Assembly (NCBI GenBank): GCA_039707655.1
Contig: CM077665.1
Coordinates: 444,229,531 to 444,293,530 of the forward strand
Origin: Elymus sibiricus
Lineage: Eukaryota > Streptophyta > Magnoliopsida > Poales > Poaceae
Reading direction: 5' to 3'
Length of the DNA stretch: 64,000 bases
The notes beneath the pieces were generated by a model, which did not search any database, had not been told where the DNA came from, and saw only the letters and a program-made list of their open reading frames with translations. The translations under genes were made by a program, and so were the position numbers. Below, in pieces: positions 34,701 to 45,534 of this stretch. The first letter of the stretch is position 1. Each line of letters opens with the position of its first letter.

Positions 34701-35840
34701 GGCACTACAGGCTGCGGGAGGAGGAGCTGGAGGTCGTGAGCGCATCTACGGGTCCCTACGAGCACGCCGGTGTGCTCGAACAAGCACGGCATGTGCTCTG
34801 GCCATGCCGGCCATGTCGCCGGCGGCGAGGTGCTCGGGCACAGCGGCTAGCGGGGGTTAGAGGAGGGGATCGCCGACGGGTCTAGGGGGAGAAGGACCGG
34901 GTCCTCACCGCGGAGCTGCTGGCACTGGCGACAGGGTCGGGGGCGCTCCGAGGCCGGCGAATCGACGGCGACGAGCAGCGGGTACCGAAGCTTGAAGACG
35001 ATGGCATCGAGGGGATGGAGGACGTCCGGGCTCGTGTGGCTTGGCGGGGACGCAGCTGACGGCGAGGCGGGCCGGCTGGAGGGGAGCAGGGGCGAGGGGG
35101 CGGCCGTGGCTACGGGGACGGCAGACGGCGGCGACAGCAGCGCTCGGCAAAGGCGAGGAGCAGGCGAGGGAGGAGGCCAGGGGGCGAACTGGGGAGCGGG
35201 ATGGAACGAGACGGCTTCGGGGGTCCTCGTGGCGCTCCTGGACGTCTCCACGGCGAACAGGCAAGCAGGAGGTGGAGGCTCGGCCGCGCTCGAGCTGCCA
35301 CGCCTCGTCCTCCTGGCGGGAGGTCGGGGACGACTGGCACTTGGGCCAGATGGGCCGCCCAGTGCCAGGCCTCCTGGGCCTCAGGTGAGGTTTTCTTTTT
35401 ATATTTTCTTTCTGTTTTTCTATTTTATGTATTTGTTTTGTTTTAGCTGAGGCACTAAAACATTTTATAAAAACCTGAAACTTTTTATGGGCACTAATTG
35501 AAAAAGTCCAAAGGCCCTGGCCAAGTTTCAGATTTATTGGAGCTAGCAAATTATTTATAGCATTTTATAGCTCCAATTCAAATAGTTGTTGTTTTAATTC
35601 AGTAAACCAAAATGACAAATAAAAATATGTGTCACCTCTGGTTGATGTTGCCATATTTTACCAGAGATGTTGAACATTTTTGGAGAGCCATTCTGGTTTA
35701 TGAAAAATATTTTAGGTGAACCTATTTGAATTCAAATAGTGCTAGGGTTTGATCATCCCCATTTCAAGTTTAAATAAAACTTAAACATGAAGCAAACACA
35801 ACCATGAGTCCTAGTGCATGCTAAGAGTAGGGATGTGACA
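31725..35840. mobile_element. 4.1-kb TG...CA element inserted in the Gypsy, candidate solo LTR
   Basis: It starts TGTCGGGACCCCGATCC and ends GGGATGTGACA, and both sides carry CCCTC (31720-31724, 35841-35845). Removing it with one CCCTC joins the codons K-P-V-P-P-N-V-F in frame, which proves the borders. No gag, pol or internal pair of LTRs is visible in its 4116 bp. The best reading is a solo LTR of a family with very long LTRs (LARD-like size); a non-autonomous element with undetected LTRs is the alternative. Around 34480-35390 it is strongly GC-rich; the rest is AT-rich. Orientation cannot be fixed because both strands read TG...CA. Confidence 0.8.
34480..35390. other. GC-rich block inside the 4.1-kb element
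   Basis: About 0.9 kb of very GC-rich sequence with overlapping long frames on both strands (up to 214 residues on the minus strand, 152 on the plus). The translations are low-complexity Pro/Arg/Ala or Gly/Arg-rich and look like by-products of composition. Families with long non-coding LTRs often have such blocks. No gene is called. Confidence 0.4.
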
Positions 35841-37215
35841 CCCTCCTAACGTGTTTCTGGACGTACTTCACAACCCTTCGGTTAAATTGCCATCTGAGGA
35901 AGACATCGCTATTCCTGACCCCGAGGCACACCTGCTGGCGGCTCTCCATGCTATACCTGACTGGACAGTACCATATTTGGCTTATCTGACTCGAGGCAAG
36001 CTCCCTGCTGAGGAAATCATCGCTCGACAGATAATTCGGCGGTCCAAGTCCATGACTATCGTCAATGGCGAGTTACATCGACGAAGCAGCACCGGAGTTT
36101 TTCAGCGTTGTGTTTCTCCTGAGGAAGGCCAGGAGATTCTCAATGAAATCCATGCTGGCGATTGTGGACATCATGCCGGCCCATGGTCCCTGGTAGCGAA
36201 GGCTTTTCGTCATGGGTTTTATTGGTTGACGGCTCACGCAGATGCAGAAGACATTGTGCACAAGTGTGATGGATGTTAAAAGTTCGCTCGACAAGCTCAC
36301 GTGTCGGCTCAAGAATTGCGCATGATCCCAATTACTTGGCCATTTGCGGTCTGGGGGCTCGACATGGTCGGCCCGTTCAAGCCGTCCGCTGACAAGAGAA
36401 CCCACCTGTTGGTGGCGGTTGATAAATTCACCAAGTGGGTCGAAGCAGAACCTGTCAGCAATTGTGACGCGGAGACAACAGTCAAATTTTTGAAAAAGTT
36501 GATCTTCCATTTTGGCTATCCTCACAGCATTATTACTGACAACGGTACTAACTTATCCAAAGGAGCTATGGAGCAGTTTTGTCAGCGAGAGCATATCCAG
36601 CTTGACTTGGCGGCAGTCGCACATCCACAATCCAATGGACAGGCCGAATGGGCTAATCAAGAGATTCTTAGAGGAATCGAACCCCGGCTTATGGTTCCAC
36701 TCCAGCGCACTCCAAGCTGTTGGGTTGAAGAACTCCCCTCAGTACTTTGGAGCATCCGCACAACTCCAAACAGATCCACTGGATATACACCGTTCTTCCT
36801 GGTTTATGGAGCCGAGGTGGTATTACCAAGCGATATTCGCCATGATTCTCCTCGAGTCACTGCTTACGTTGAGGCAGACAACGAGCAAGCACGTCAAGAT
36901 TCCTTGGATGCCTTGGAAGAAGAACATGACTTAGCAGTAGCCAGATCTGCTATATATCAGCAAGACCTACGTCGCTATCACAGTCGTAGAGTCCAAAGTC
37001 GTACTTTTCAAGAAGGCGACTTAGTTCTCCGTCTGATTCAAGATCAAACAGGAATGCATAAACTTTCGCCACCTTGGGAAGGTCCTTTCGTTGTCAGCAG
37101 GAACCTCAATAATGGTTCATGTTACCTGATAGATTTGCGAGAAGGATCGTATACCTCTGAAGAGGAAACAACACGGCCTTGGAACATTGCTCACCTTCGG
37201 CCTTATTTTACTTAG
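35841..37215 (+). pseudogene. Gypsy integrase
   Basis: After the connector PNVFLDVLHNPSVKLPSEED, the HHCC zinc-binding part reads EIHAGDCGHHAGPWSL and VHKCDGC, followed by a stop at 36278. The core then continues in the same frame: FAVWGLDMVGPFKPS with the first Asp, IITDNGTNLSKGAMEQFCQR with the second, and NGQAEWANQEIL with the Glu, so D,D,E is complete. The C-terminal part (FQEGDLVLRLIQDQTGMHKL, PWNIAHLRPYFT) ends at a stop at 37213. Except for the single stop it is the best-preserved domain of the element. Confidence 0.9.
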
Positions 37216-38244
37216 AGCCACTGGCTCCTTTCCCTTTGTACCCCCTCCAATTTCTGTAAATACTTCTTTATGTTCAAATATAATAAAGCCGGCACCCTCG
37301 AACCTCGGGGTCTCTGTCGTTTCAGCCTCGCAAATTGAGCATGAGTCTTTATTTTTTGAACACAAGTCACTTGGGGGCTTCCAACTCAACGAGTCAGCCT
37401 TTAATATCCCTCTTGACTAGGCTATAAGCCACCAAAAATGGTTAAACCTGCCTGTTTGCTTGATGCGACTCCGAATAGGTGACCCCGTGTACTCTTGAAC
37501 AAGTCAATCCATCTAGACCCTGAACTTATCAAGGTTAAAACACAATCTTGAGTCACGTGAGAGCCGGCATATAGAGAGCTAGGATAAACCATGGGTTATC
37601 ACACCCGCTTCATTAAAGCAAGACTTGAGCCTCGAAAGCCAGTCTCTTTGCCGAGTCTCACTGAGCCGGCTTATTAACAGTTATTCATATTGTTATATTA
37701 TTTTACCTCATAACTTTTCAGGTACAATATTGTTCCTATTTACCGTCTCATCGATGGGCGTCCGGGTTACAAACTGCAGTCATATCATGACCAGTTCAGA
37801 CATATATATCTTCTGCACACAATTATTGTGGCATGATTCAATTTGGCCGGCTTATATTGACCCGCCCATTCTGATTCAGTCAACGGCGCATTGAGCAAAA
37901 CAACAGAGATATTCAGAGAAAAGTAAAGAGAAGCACAATCACATTTCGGAAAACAGATCGGAAGATCAAAGTTTCATGGCAGCTTAGCCACACCAAGACA
38001 AGTGCAAACGTACACGATGGCACGACAGAGCATTTCAAAGTTTTAAATTACCCGTATTACAGGCTCACATCAGGAGCCACAAAATATTCAAAGTTTTTTC
38101 CCTCACAACTGGGGGGCTAGTCATTTTGGCGGCTTGTAGTAACTCGCCTTCAATGATCTACGCCGGCTGCCTCAGGATCCTCCTCCACTAGCTCTTCTTC
38201 ATCATCACCCTGCTGATCCTTCTGTACCCATCGGATTGATCTCA
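37216..38244 (+). other. 3' non-coding spacer of the Gypsy element
   Basis: About 1 kb between the integrase stop and the end of the antisense gene. It contains repeated GCCGGC words and one CACTTGGGGGCTTCC motif at about 37367 that resembles the polypurine tract. No coding sequence is seen. Confidence 0.6.
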
Positions 38245-41200
38245 AAGATTCAGAATTGACGATTCCGCAACAAAATCTGAGGCGTCAACATCAGGGGCAA
38301 AGGTGTTCTTACGTCGGGGCGGCACTAGCTCAAAAGGTTCATCCTTCGGTGCATTAACGCGCTCATTTTCCTGGGAATACGCAGGATGATAGCGAGACAA
38401 GTCAACTTCATCAGCTAGGAGAGTCGCCAATGGTCGGGTCTCCCTTGTTAACATGGCAAAATCGTCATGTGTGAATTCTGAGCCATCCAATTTATACTCA
38501 GGAAATCCATCTTTTAAAGCCGCCAGATCAAGCTCGGGCAAGTATGCTTTAGCACGAGCAAGAGCCATGTTAGCTCCAGCCCGAGCCGTCGACTTGCGGT
38601 ATTCAGTGACCCACTGAGGCACGGTGGATAGTTGTTTCAACATGTCTTTTATGCTCATTGGCGGATATTTCAAATTCTTCACGACCATGATGGAAAACAC
38701 AGACCCTATGAATAATTGCTCCACATAAGTGAATATGGCCTTCAATTTGATAATGGGCTCCTTCACCAGGCTATCATCCTTTCGACCTGCGTACAAAAAC
38801 AAGTAAGGCAATGAGCCGCCATATCATCATAACCCGGCAATTCAAAATAGCAGAGATATAAGTACATACCAAAGATGGCAGTCAGCATCTCGTTTATGTG
38901 CTTCACGAGGGAGAGATGGTTTTCTTTTAAGGCACCAAGTTTCCCCTCAGCTTTTTCCGCACACTTTAGAAGGGCGGATTTTTCTTCTTCAAAAATTTTC
39001 TTGACCAGTTCAAGATGGTCATTGGCTTGGCGAGCTGAGTCCTAAAGATGAGTCGCCACAAGTTCTGCCTCAGTCTTCAGTTTCATCTCTTCTTTGAGAC
39101 GTTTCTGCAGTTTTACAACCACAAATTCAGCATCTTCTACAAATCCCTGACAGACATACAAGCATTATCAATGGCTATTTATGCAAAGCCTCAAGCCGCC
39201 TTACAAAGGCAAACTTGACTCTTGGGGGCTACGGTACTTCAACGTTATTTTCATGCTACATAAAGTCCCGTGCAGTTGTAAACAATCCACACGGCCCTTG
39301 GGGTCTGATGTGCCAAATTTTCAAAGCCACGATAATTACAAGACCCGGATATTTCACATAAATAAGTCGGCCCTTGAGGGCTACGTGATTTCGAGCTTAC
39401 AAGATAAACGTCTAATTCTTATGAAAGAAGACCCGACTCAACTCAACGAGATAAGTCGGCCCTTGGGGGCTAGATCAGTGTTCTGTTTTCAACTCAAGCA
39501 TAAGTACCGACTCATTATCATCATAATGACTTGGTCCTTGGGGGCTACACAAGCTTCTAGTATAAGTATTTTGAAGAACCAGCTTACCATTTTTCATAAT
39601 AAGCTGGTCCTTGGGGGATGAAGACGGTATATAAAGACAAGACAATACAACAGGAATTTTACCTCATATTTCACCTTGAGAGCATTGACTAAGTTAATCT
39701 CAATTTCCCGGCTCTCAGTCAGCCGGGCCACGTACTGCTGGTAAACATCCTCAGCTCCAAGTGTAGATAAATCTGGAAGTTCCAACTTGGGTTTTCCTTT
39801 GCCCATGTCCACTGGCTCATCCTTGGCTATAATTTTAGCCAAAGAGGTGGAGACAACATGAGCTTGGAAGCTCTCCTTCACAATGACAACCTCCGGAGCA
39901 CTCTCATGAGCCAGCGGAATGGTATCATCCACATGATCTGCCGGGCTAGAAGGACGAGTCGGACTTGGCGATGGTGAAGATGGTTTTGTTGACACGCCTT
40001 GGGGCTCCATTGGCGTATCCATAAGAACCGACTCATCTGGTCTGGGCATCTCAACATCGGTTGCCAGCTCAACCCTAGCCTCTGGATTATTTTCCCCAGA
40101 AGTAGCAGCCTCGGTGGATGTCTCTTCCGGTGGGGGGTTCGGGATGTCTTGGCCTGCAGCACCCGAAGATGATCCGGCAGCACGATTGGACAAGATAGCT
40201 TTGTCCCTATAGTTGCCAGAAATCAAGTATAACATCAAGGGAAAAACAGTCTAAAGGTTAAATACATAAATCGATGCAAAGTTCAGAAACTTGCCCGCGA
40301 TTGACGTTAAAAGCAGGAAGTTGTGTTGCCGTCGAGTCGCCCGAAGACGGAGAAGATTCCTGATAAAGTGAGTTTGAAGGGCTAAGTGGTTGTTTAAAGA
40401 GACCGGCTCTAGGACGAGAGGTGGTTGGACTATGTGGCACCTCGACGCGTGGTTTGCAAGCCGGCGGCGCGTGAGACAAGCCGGGGTCTAAATCGCCCGA
40501 ATCACTTCGGGTCTTGCGTTTTGATTGACCGGCGAATTGCGCTTTCTTCAAAAGAAAATTGGGAGCTAAGTGAGCGCGTGGATGTCACAATTTAACCTTC
40601 CGGACGGTTTGTCTTGGTTTTCTTGGAACAAACATTTCTGAGGAACTGGAGGAGATTGGAATTACCTCAACATTGCCGGCTTGACTAGATTCCGAATCAT
40701 CCTGAGAAGAAGGCGCGTCAGCAAGTTCAATAAAAAAATGGCCAAGAGAGTTAAGTTCTACCTCAGATTGCTCCCCCGAGAATGATTCATGAGCAGGGTC
40801 ATCTTTTTGGCCTGATGAAGGAACGGGGATCTGAGGCGTGACTTTTCAGAAGTTAGAGCTTTCCTGCAGCAATATAAAAACAGATAGTAAGAATGGCAGG
40901 TCAAAATAAAATTGATGAAGGAATAGAATAAATGTGTCAAAAAAGGTCAATACCGGAGGAGGTGGATTCTGCAGATAGAACGGACCCAGACCGGTAACGC
41001 TACACTTCTCCTTTGAGTCAGAGAAGAATCTCTTTGTAGCCTTGTTGAGGGCGTCGTCAGACAAATCCTTACTGGAAAAGCATTGAGCGTCGGTGGAGTC
41101 GCCTGAGTAATCGCACATTAAGCCGTCCCTTGCACTGACGGGTTGGATTCGCCACTTTATCCAACAACGGATCAGGTCAATCCCGGTCAGACCGTGCGCG

Positions 41201-41796
41201 GTTAGATCTCTCAATTTTGTGCGAAGGGGCGCCATCAGGTCCCTCTCTTCATTAGTCGGCCAACCCAGAAATTCTGCATTGCCACTGAGCCGTTCCAGTC
41301 GGAAACCCGGCAAAGGATTTTCTCCTGCACGGGCAGTGTTTCTGCAGTAAAACCAAGTCTTATTCAGGAAAGGGGCTATTCTTCCTTTTTTTAATGGAAA
41401 TTCCACCAAGTTCCACATTGGCGCCGTTCTTGGTTTCAGTTTGACGGTTAAGATAGAAAAATTCCCTAAAAAGGGTCACAGACGGCTCGATCTGGAGATA
41501 TACTTCACATAATACTTGGAATTAACAGATATTGGTCATAGAATTTGGGCCAATATCCTGAGGCCTGAGGTTGAAGAAATGCAGAAGGTCCCTGAAGAAT
41601 TTTGAGCCGGGGGGTCGAAAGCCTCTACGTAAATGATTAGAAAAAATAACAACTTCTCCTTGTTGAGGCCGCGGATAAGGTTCTTCTTCAGGAGCTCGCC
41701 ATCCCTTGGGAGACCTTGGCTCACAAGGTTATCCAAAGTAAGCCTGGACTCTTGGGACCCGACCCAGTTACAGACTTTGGTGTTCTTAGGAGCCAT
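38245..41796 (-). pseudogene. Antisense gene of the Tat element (putative gypsy-type transposon protein)
   Basis: A long gene runs opposite to gag-pol. It starts MAPKNTKVCNWVGSQESRL at 41796 and proceeds through FDPPAQN; the next part is in a shifted frame (FFRDLLHFFNLRPQDIGPNS, with a stop after MTNIC), then ARAGENPLPGFRLERLSGNA and LTAHGLTGIDLIRCWIKWRI (41418-40846). Ser/Pro-rich stretches follow (40551-39594), and a last block 38811-38242 contains LTRETRPLATLLADEVDLSR. This matches what is annotated in plants as the putative gypsy-type transposon family, known from antisense ORFs of Tat/Retand-type elements. Gaps between blocks may be introns: 39594-39660 and 40239-40257 are short and AT-rich. 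At least one frameshift near 41600 and one stop break it. Its function is unknown. Confidence 0.75.
39215..39625 (+). repeat. Tandem array of polypurine-tract-like motifs, period about 76 bp
   Basis: CTTGGGGGCTA or a close variant recurs at 39221, 39297, 39373, 39462, 39537 and 39610, with intervals of 76, 76, 89, 75 and 73 bases. Most copies are preceded by an AAGTCGG(C/T)C-like word. The units between motifs have diverged strongly. The motif is nearly the same as the functional polypurine tract ACTGGGGGCTAA just before the 3' LTR. The array lies within the antisense gene region, where it could be an intron. Confidence 0.7.
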
Positions 41797-42531
41797 GGCG
41801 TATTATGGAGCAACTACAAGGGTGATAGAGAAAATAAGATGGAGTATATTATAAGTCGCCAGTTACGATTACCACTCACAAGGACGGGACAAATTAAGTG
41901 GAAAGCATCTCAGACAGTCAAGCAGCAAATAAGTCCTATTTTGATAAGCCGGTAAAACGAGCAGGAAGACGTTTAAGCCGGCAAAATCAAGCAAGGGAGT
42001 TCAAAGGTAGGTCACTTTTGCAAAGACTTAACAGAATATTCTTCACCTACAAACAGGTTTTTACTGAAACAACAAGATGGGTGGATCTAATATATGTGCA
42101 AAAATAGAAGAGAAATATGCACTAGTATGCGGAGGAACCGAAACTAAAGTGCTTGCAAGATTTCATTAGGGGTTTATTCCAGATCCATTTTTGTGAGAAA
42201 TACAAAGCGCAGTACAAGTTAGGACAATATCTGCTAACGGTTTATGAAACATACGGATCTACAACAGTCATTTCGGATGAACGGGACGAACAAAGTATGA
42301 ACACCGGTGAACACCAAAACCCTAATGGGGGGAGGAAACATTCCAGATCTTGCCGCAGAATGAGATGGGGTTGGCGGCGGCGTCTCCGGCAACGGCGAGA
42401 AAAGGTTTGGTGGCGTAGGCGGCACGGCTTGGAGGTCTCGTCGTCGTCCTCGAGTTCCGTCAAGCTTCGGCTGTAAGGAGGGACGCCAGGAAGAAGAAGT
42501 GTGGAAAGAGGACGAAGGTGTCCGGGTGGCC
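41797..42531 (-). other. Likely 5' untranslated region of the antisense gene
   Basis: Between the antisense TATA-like box and the first antisense ATG lies about 0.7 kb. On the minus strand its start is pyrimidine-rich (CTCTTTCCACACTTCTTCTT) and GC-rich with CGACGACGACG, like a plant leader; the rest is AT-rich and could include a leader intron. A 147-residue minus-strand frame spans the TATA box itself and is not considered real. Confidence 0.4.
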
Positions 42532-42539
42532 TATTTATA
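42532..42539 (-). promoter_or_regulatory. Antisense TATA-like box
   Basis: On the minus strand TATAAATA stands in the context CTCCTTATAAATAGGCCACC, a good match to a plant TATA box. It is oriented towards the antisense gene and about 740 bp upstream of its ATG. This supports independent transcription of that strand, at least in the ancestor. Confidence 0.5.
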
Positions 42540-42883
42540 AGGAGGTGAGAAAATGTGAAGCGGCGCCGCGAGAAACGGAACGGGCATGGTAAATCTGTGG
42601 CTGAGATTACGCCTGGATTTTCGCGCCAATCTGGATTTGGTGTTGTTTTCGAAAAAAGAATCGCCATGATGGCTTTGAACGACAACGGTCAGCAAGATGA
42701 CGTTATGAAGGTATTGGTTGAAAAATATTAAGTATTAGCAGGAGGAAGATGACCCGGCATAATATAGACCTGGATGAAAGCTTCCAACAGATAAAAAGCA
42801 AAGAGTTGTCGGCTCATAAAGTGACCTTAGATTTGAAATTCCAACACTCAAAATGGAGTTTAGCATGGATAAATCCAAACTAA

Positions 42884-42895
42884 ACTGGGGGCTAA
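42884..42895 (+). promoter_or_regulatory. Polypurine tract of the Tat-type Gypsy element
   Basis: ACTGGGGGCTAA abuts the TGTTGG start of the 3' LTR. It primes plus-strand synthesis in this element class. Confidence 0.8.
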
Positions 42896-43434
42896 TGTTG
42901 GGGATATACCCCACGGGTATAACTCGCCCAAATTATAACCCAGATTCTACTAAGGCGGCCCACGAAGAAGATGCCCACAAGAGATACAAGGCCCAGCGGG
43001 CGGCTCATCTCGTTGGGCCAGCTCAATAACGTCGTCTGGAGAACCGACTTAAGCATGAAGACACAAGGAGTTATCTTTTCCTTGAGGAGCAAGGGAAGGA
43101 GGAATTAGATTAGGTCACGGGTTGTGTTACGACCCGGACTCTGTTGTAAACTCCAGGTCTCCACCTATATATAAAGGGGAGCCCTTGAGTTAGAAAGATC
43201 AAGTAAGAAATAAGCAACCCCTCGAGAGCTAGGTTAGCGATTCCGCACCCTTGTAATCGAGATCATCATCAATATACACAAAGTAGGATGTAGGCTATTA
43301 CCTCCATCGGAGGGACCAAACCTGGGTAAACTCGTCTCTCGTTCCCGATCAACCCCTTTGAGTCGCCACCTAGCAGCGATGGCCTCACACTCAAGTTCTC
43401 CTATGAGAACATCTGTTGTGACAAAACCATGACA
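42896..43434 (+). repeat. 3' LTR of the Tat-type Gypsy element
   Basis: It is collinear with the 5' LTR from TGTTGGGGATATACCCC to AAAACCATGACA. Differences counted by eye number about 25, mostly transitions, plus a 1-base indel. The TATA box CTATATATAAAGG is conserved near 43165. Confidence 0.95.
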
Positions 43435-45524
43435 CCTACCGCTACCTTAGCTAATATATGAGCTGCCTGGTTCGTCAATGGACCCATCCAAGCAATTTTG
43501 CATCCCTGCTAGCCCTGCATCAGTCCCTTAATGTCTTCCACAATCGGTCGTGCTGCAGAGAGGTTTTTGTTTCCATCATTGATCATACGAACAGCCTCCC
43601 TGCAATCAAGAACGACATGGATCCTCTGGATTCCTTTCTCCCGTCCGAATAACAGCGCTTGGCCGCATGCCTTCAACTCAGCCATTTCTGGTTTAGCCGT
43701 GTGAGGAAAGAAGTGAGCCTTGGCTCCCCTGAAGGCTCCATCATGGTCACGTAGGACCACCCCACCCCCTCCATGACCTGTTCTATCAGAAATGGTGCCG
43801 TCCGCTTTTGCCATAATCCACCCTTGCTCCAGTGGCGCCCACCTCTCCTGGGACCTCGAGGTCGGCGTTCTTGCTAGCTTCTGAACTGTCTCACTCCATT
43901 CATCCATGAACCTGGAAACAAAGATTGATATTTCATGTGGGTGTTTGATCCGGGTGCCATCCCGACTCTCATTCCTGGCCAGCCATAATCCATAGACACC
44001 CTGCATGAGCAGCTCTTTCGCTTCTTCGCGAGCAGTTCCCATCCAGTTCATGAGCCAGCGCCCCACTTGGTGATTTGATTCAATCATTTCAGGTGGAGCA
44101 GTTCCTGATATTCCTCTCCTCTCACAAAGATCCTTCCAAAACAATTGAGAGTGAGGACAGGACCAGAAACGGTGGACCAACGTTTCCTCCCTGCCACATG
44201 CAACGCAAAAGATACCTGGCTTGATTCTTCGTCTATGCAGCTCCGACCCAGTGGCCAACCCGTTGCGCATCAACCTCCAAGCATGGACCTTGACCTTGTT
44301 CGGGACATTAGTGCCCCATAAAGCCAACCAATTCCTATGGGAATTCACATTCGAGGACACCTCAGGCCGCCCCGATCCCGCTCTTTTCATACCCATCAGC
44401 AGATGATACGCCGAGCGAACTGTGAACACCCCATCTTTCGTATGATTCCAGGCAATATAGTCTTCCATGTCCGGTACCCCAACAGGAATTGCTTGATATC
44501 GATTGCATCATGAGGCGTGAACATTTCATCAACCCTCTCATGGTTCCAGTTTGAACCTTCCTCATTTAGCAGGTCACACACCCGTGTGGTGCCTTGCAAA
44601 AAAGTCTGACCCGGTGGTCGAAGAGAGCCCTTTCGGGGTATAAAATTATCATGATGAATAAGAACCTTTGAACCATCACCAATGCGCCAAACAACCCCTC
44701 CTTAAGGAGGTCGCGACCAAACAAGATACTTCTAAAAGTAAAAGACCCGTTTGGGGGACAAGTGGCACTCATAATGGAGGAATCCTTGAAGTATTTGGCT
44801 CGAAGCACTCTTGCACAAAGGGAGTCCGGCGTCTGAAGTAGTCTCCATGCCTGCTTGGCAAGGAGTGCTTGGTTAAATGCCTCATAGTTGCGAAATCCCA
44901 TCCCTCCATCTCTTTTTGTCATACACATCTTGTCCCATGCAACCCAATGCACCTTCCTTTCACCATCAGCTGGACCCCACCAGAAGTTAGAAGAAATGGA
45001 TGTTAGATTCCGACACATTTTCTTTAAGAGTTGAAAACAGCTCATAGCGAAAGTAGGTGTCGCTTGCAAACCAGATTTCACCAACACCTCCTTGGCAGCC
45101 TTGGATAGCCCTTGCCCCTTCCATCCCAAGACTTTCCCTTTTGAACTATCCCTCATATGCTTGAAAGTACCCTCTTTAGACCTACCCACAACAATCGGTA
45201 ATCCCAAGTACTTCTCACTGAGAGCCTCAGAGTTTATCCCAAGAATACCTTTCAGCATGCCTTTGTTATTGTCACAATGACCTTTTTCAAAGAATATTGA
45301 GGACTTCTGCAAATTAACACGACGCTTGCTCATATACACCCAAGATGTCCCTTAGTGCCAACATGTTGCTTTGGGATCCCTCCAAGAACACAATAGTGTC
45401 GTCTGCGAAAATTAGATGAGTCACATGGGGGTCGGTGCTCCCAAAAGACACACCACTAATCTGTCTCTCCAGCTGGGCATTCTTCAGTAAAGCTGCGCAT
45501 TCTTCAGTAAAGACACACCACTAA
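43435..45524 (-). pseudogene. 5'-truncated LINE: RT, zinc-finger and RNase H region
   Basis: On the minus strand the LINE begins inside the reverse transcriptase: SGVSFGSTDPHVTHLIFADD carries the FADD catalytic motif near 45400. It continues RRVNLQKSSIFFEKGHCDNN, KYLGLPIVVGRSKEG and NFWWGPADGERKVHWVAWDK (45339-44566), then after frameshifts the zf-RVT finger CVACGREETLVHRFWSCPHS and an RNase H with IMAKADGTISDRT, PEMAELKACGQALL and VVLDCREAV (44468-43509). A stop at 43509-43511 is followed in frame by KIAWMGPLTNQAAHILAKVA up to the Gypsy insertion; the last codons and poly-A are at 26064-25947. Target duplications AACC(A/G)TGATC lie at 25937-25946 and 45525-45534. The endonuclease and most of RT are absent, as in most 5'-truncated copies. 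Confidence 0.9.
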
Positions 45525-45534
45525 ACCGTGATCC

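Larger units (their letters stand above)
26065..43434 (+). mobile_element. Tat-type Gypsy retrotransposon with antisense gene
   Basis: LTRs of 540 and 539 bp (26065-26604, 42896-43434) and a perfect 5-bp target duplication CCTAC (26060-26064, 43435-43439) define the element. It is 17.4 kb, or about 13.2 kb without the 4.1-kb insertion at 31725. Order: leader ORF, gag, protease, reverse transcriptase, RNase H, a second RNase H, integrase, a long 3' spacer with tandem repeats and an antisense gene. Dual RNase H and a long 3' region are hallmarks of the Tat lineage of plant Ty3/Gypsy elements. About 25 differences counted by eye between the LTRs (near 5%) indicate an insertion well in the past. 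Confidence 0.95.

Noticed and set aside
34541..35549. Genes in the GC-rich block of the 4.1-kb element
   Set aside because: Overlapping frames on both strands with Pro/Arg/Ala or Gly/Arg-rich translations, inside a transposable element without coding.
42242..42685. A 147-residue minus-strand ORF as the first exon of the antisense gene
   Set aside because: It runs across the TATA-like box and has no similarity to the antisense family; leader sequence is more likely.
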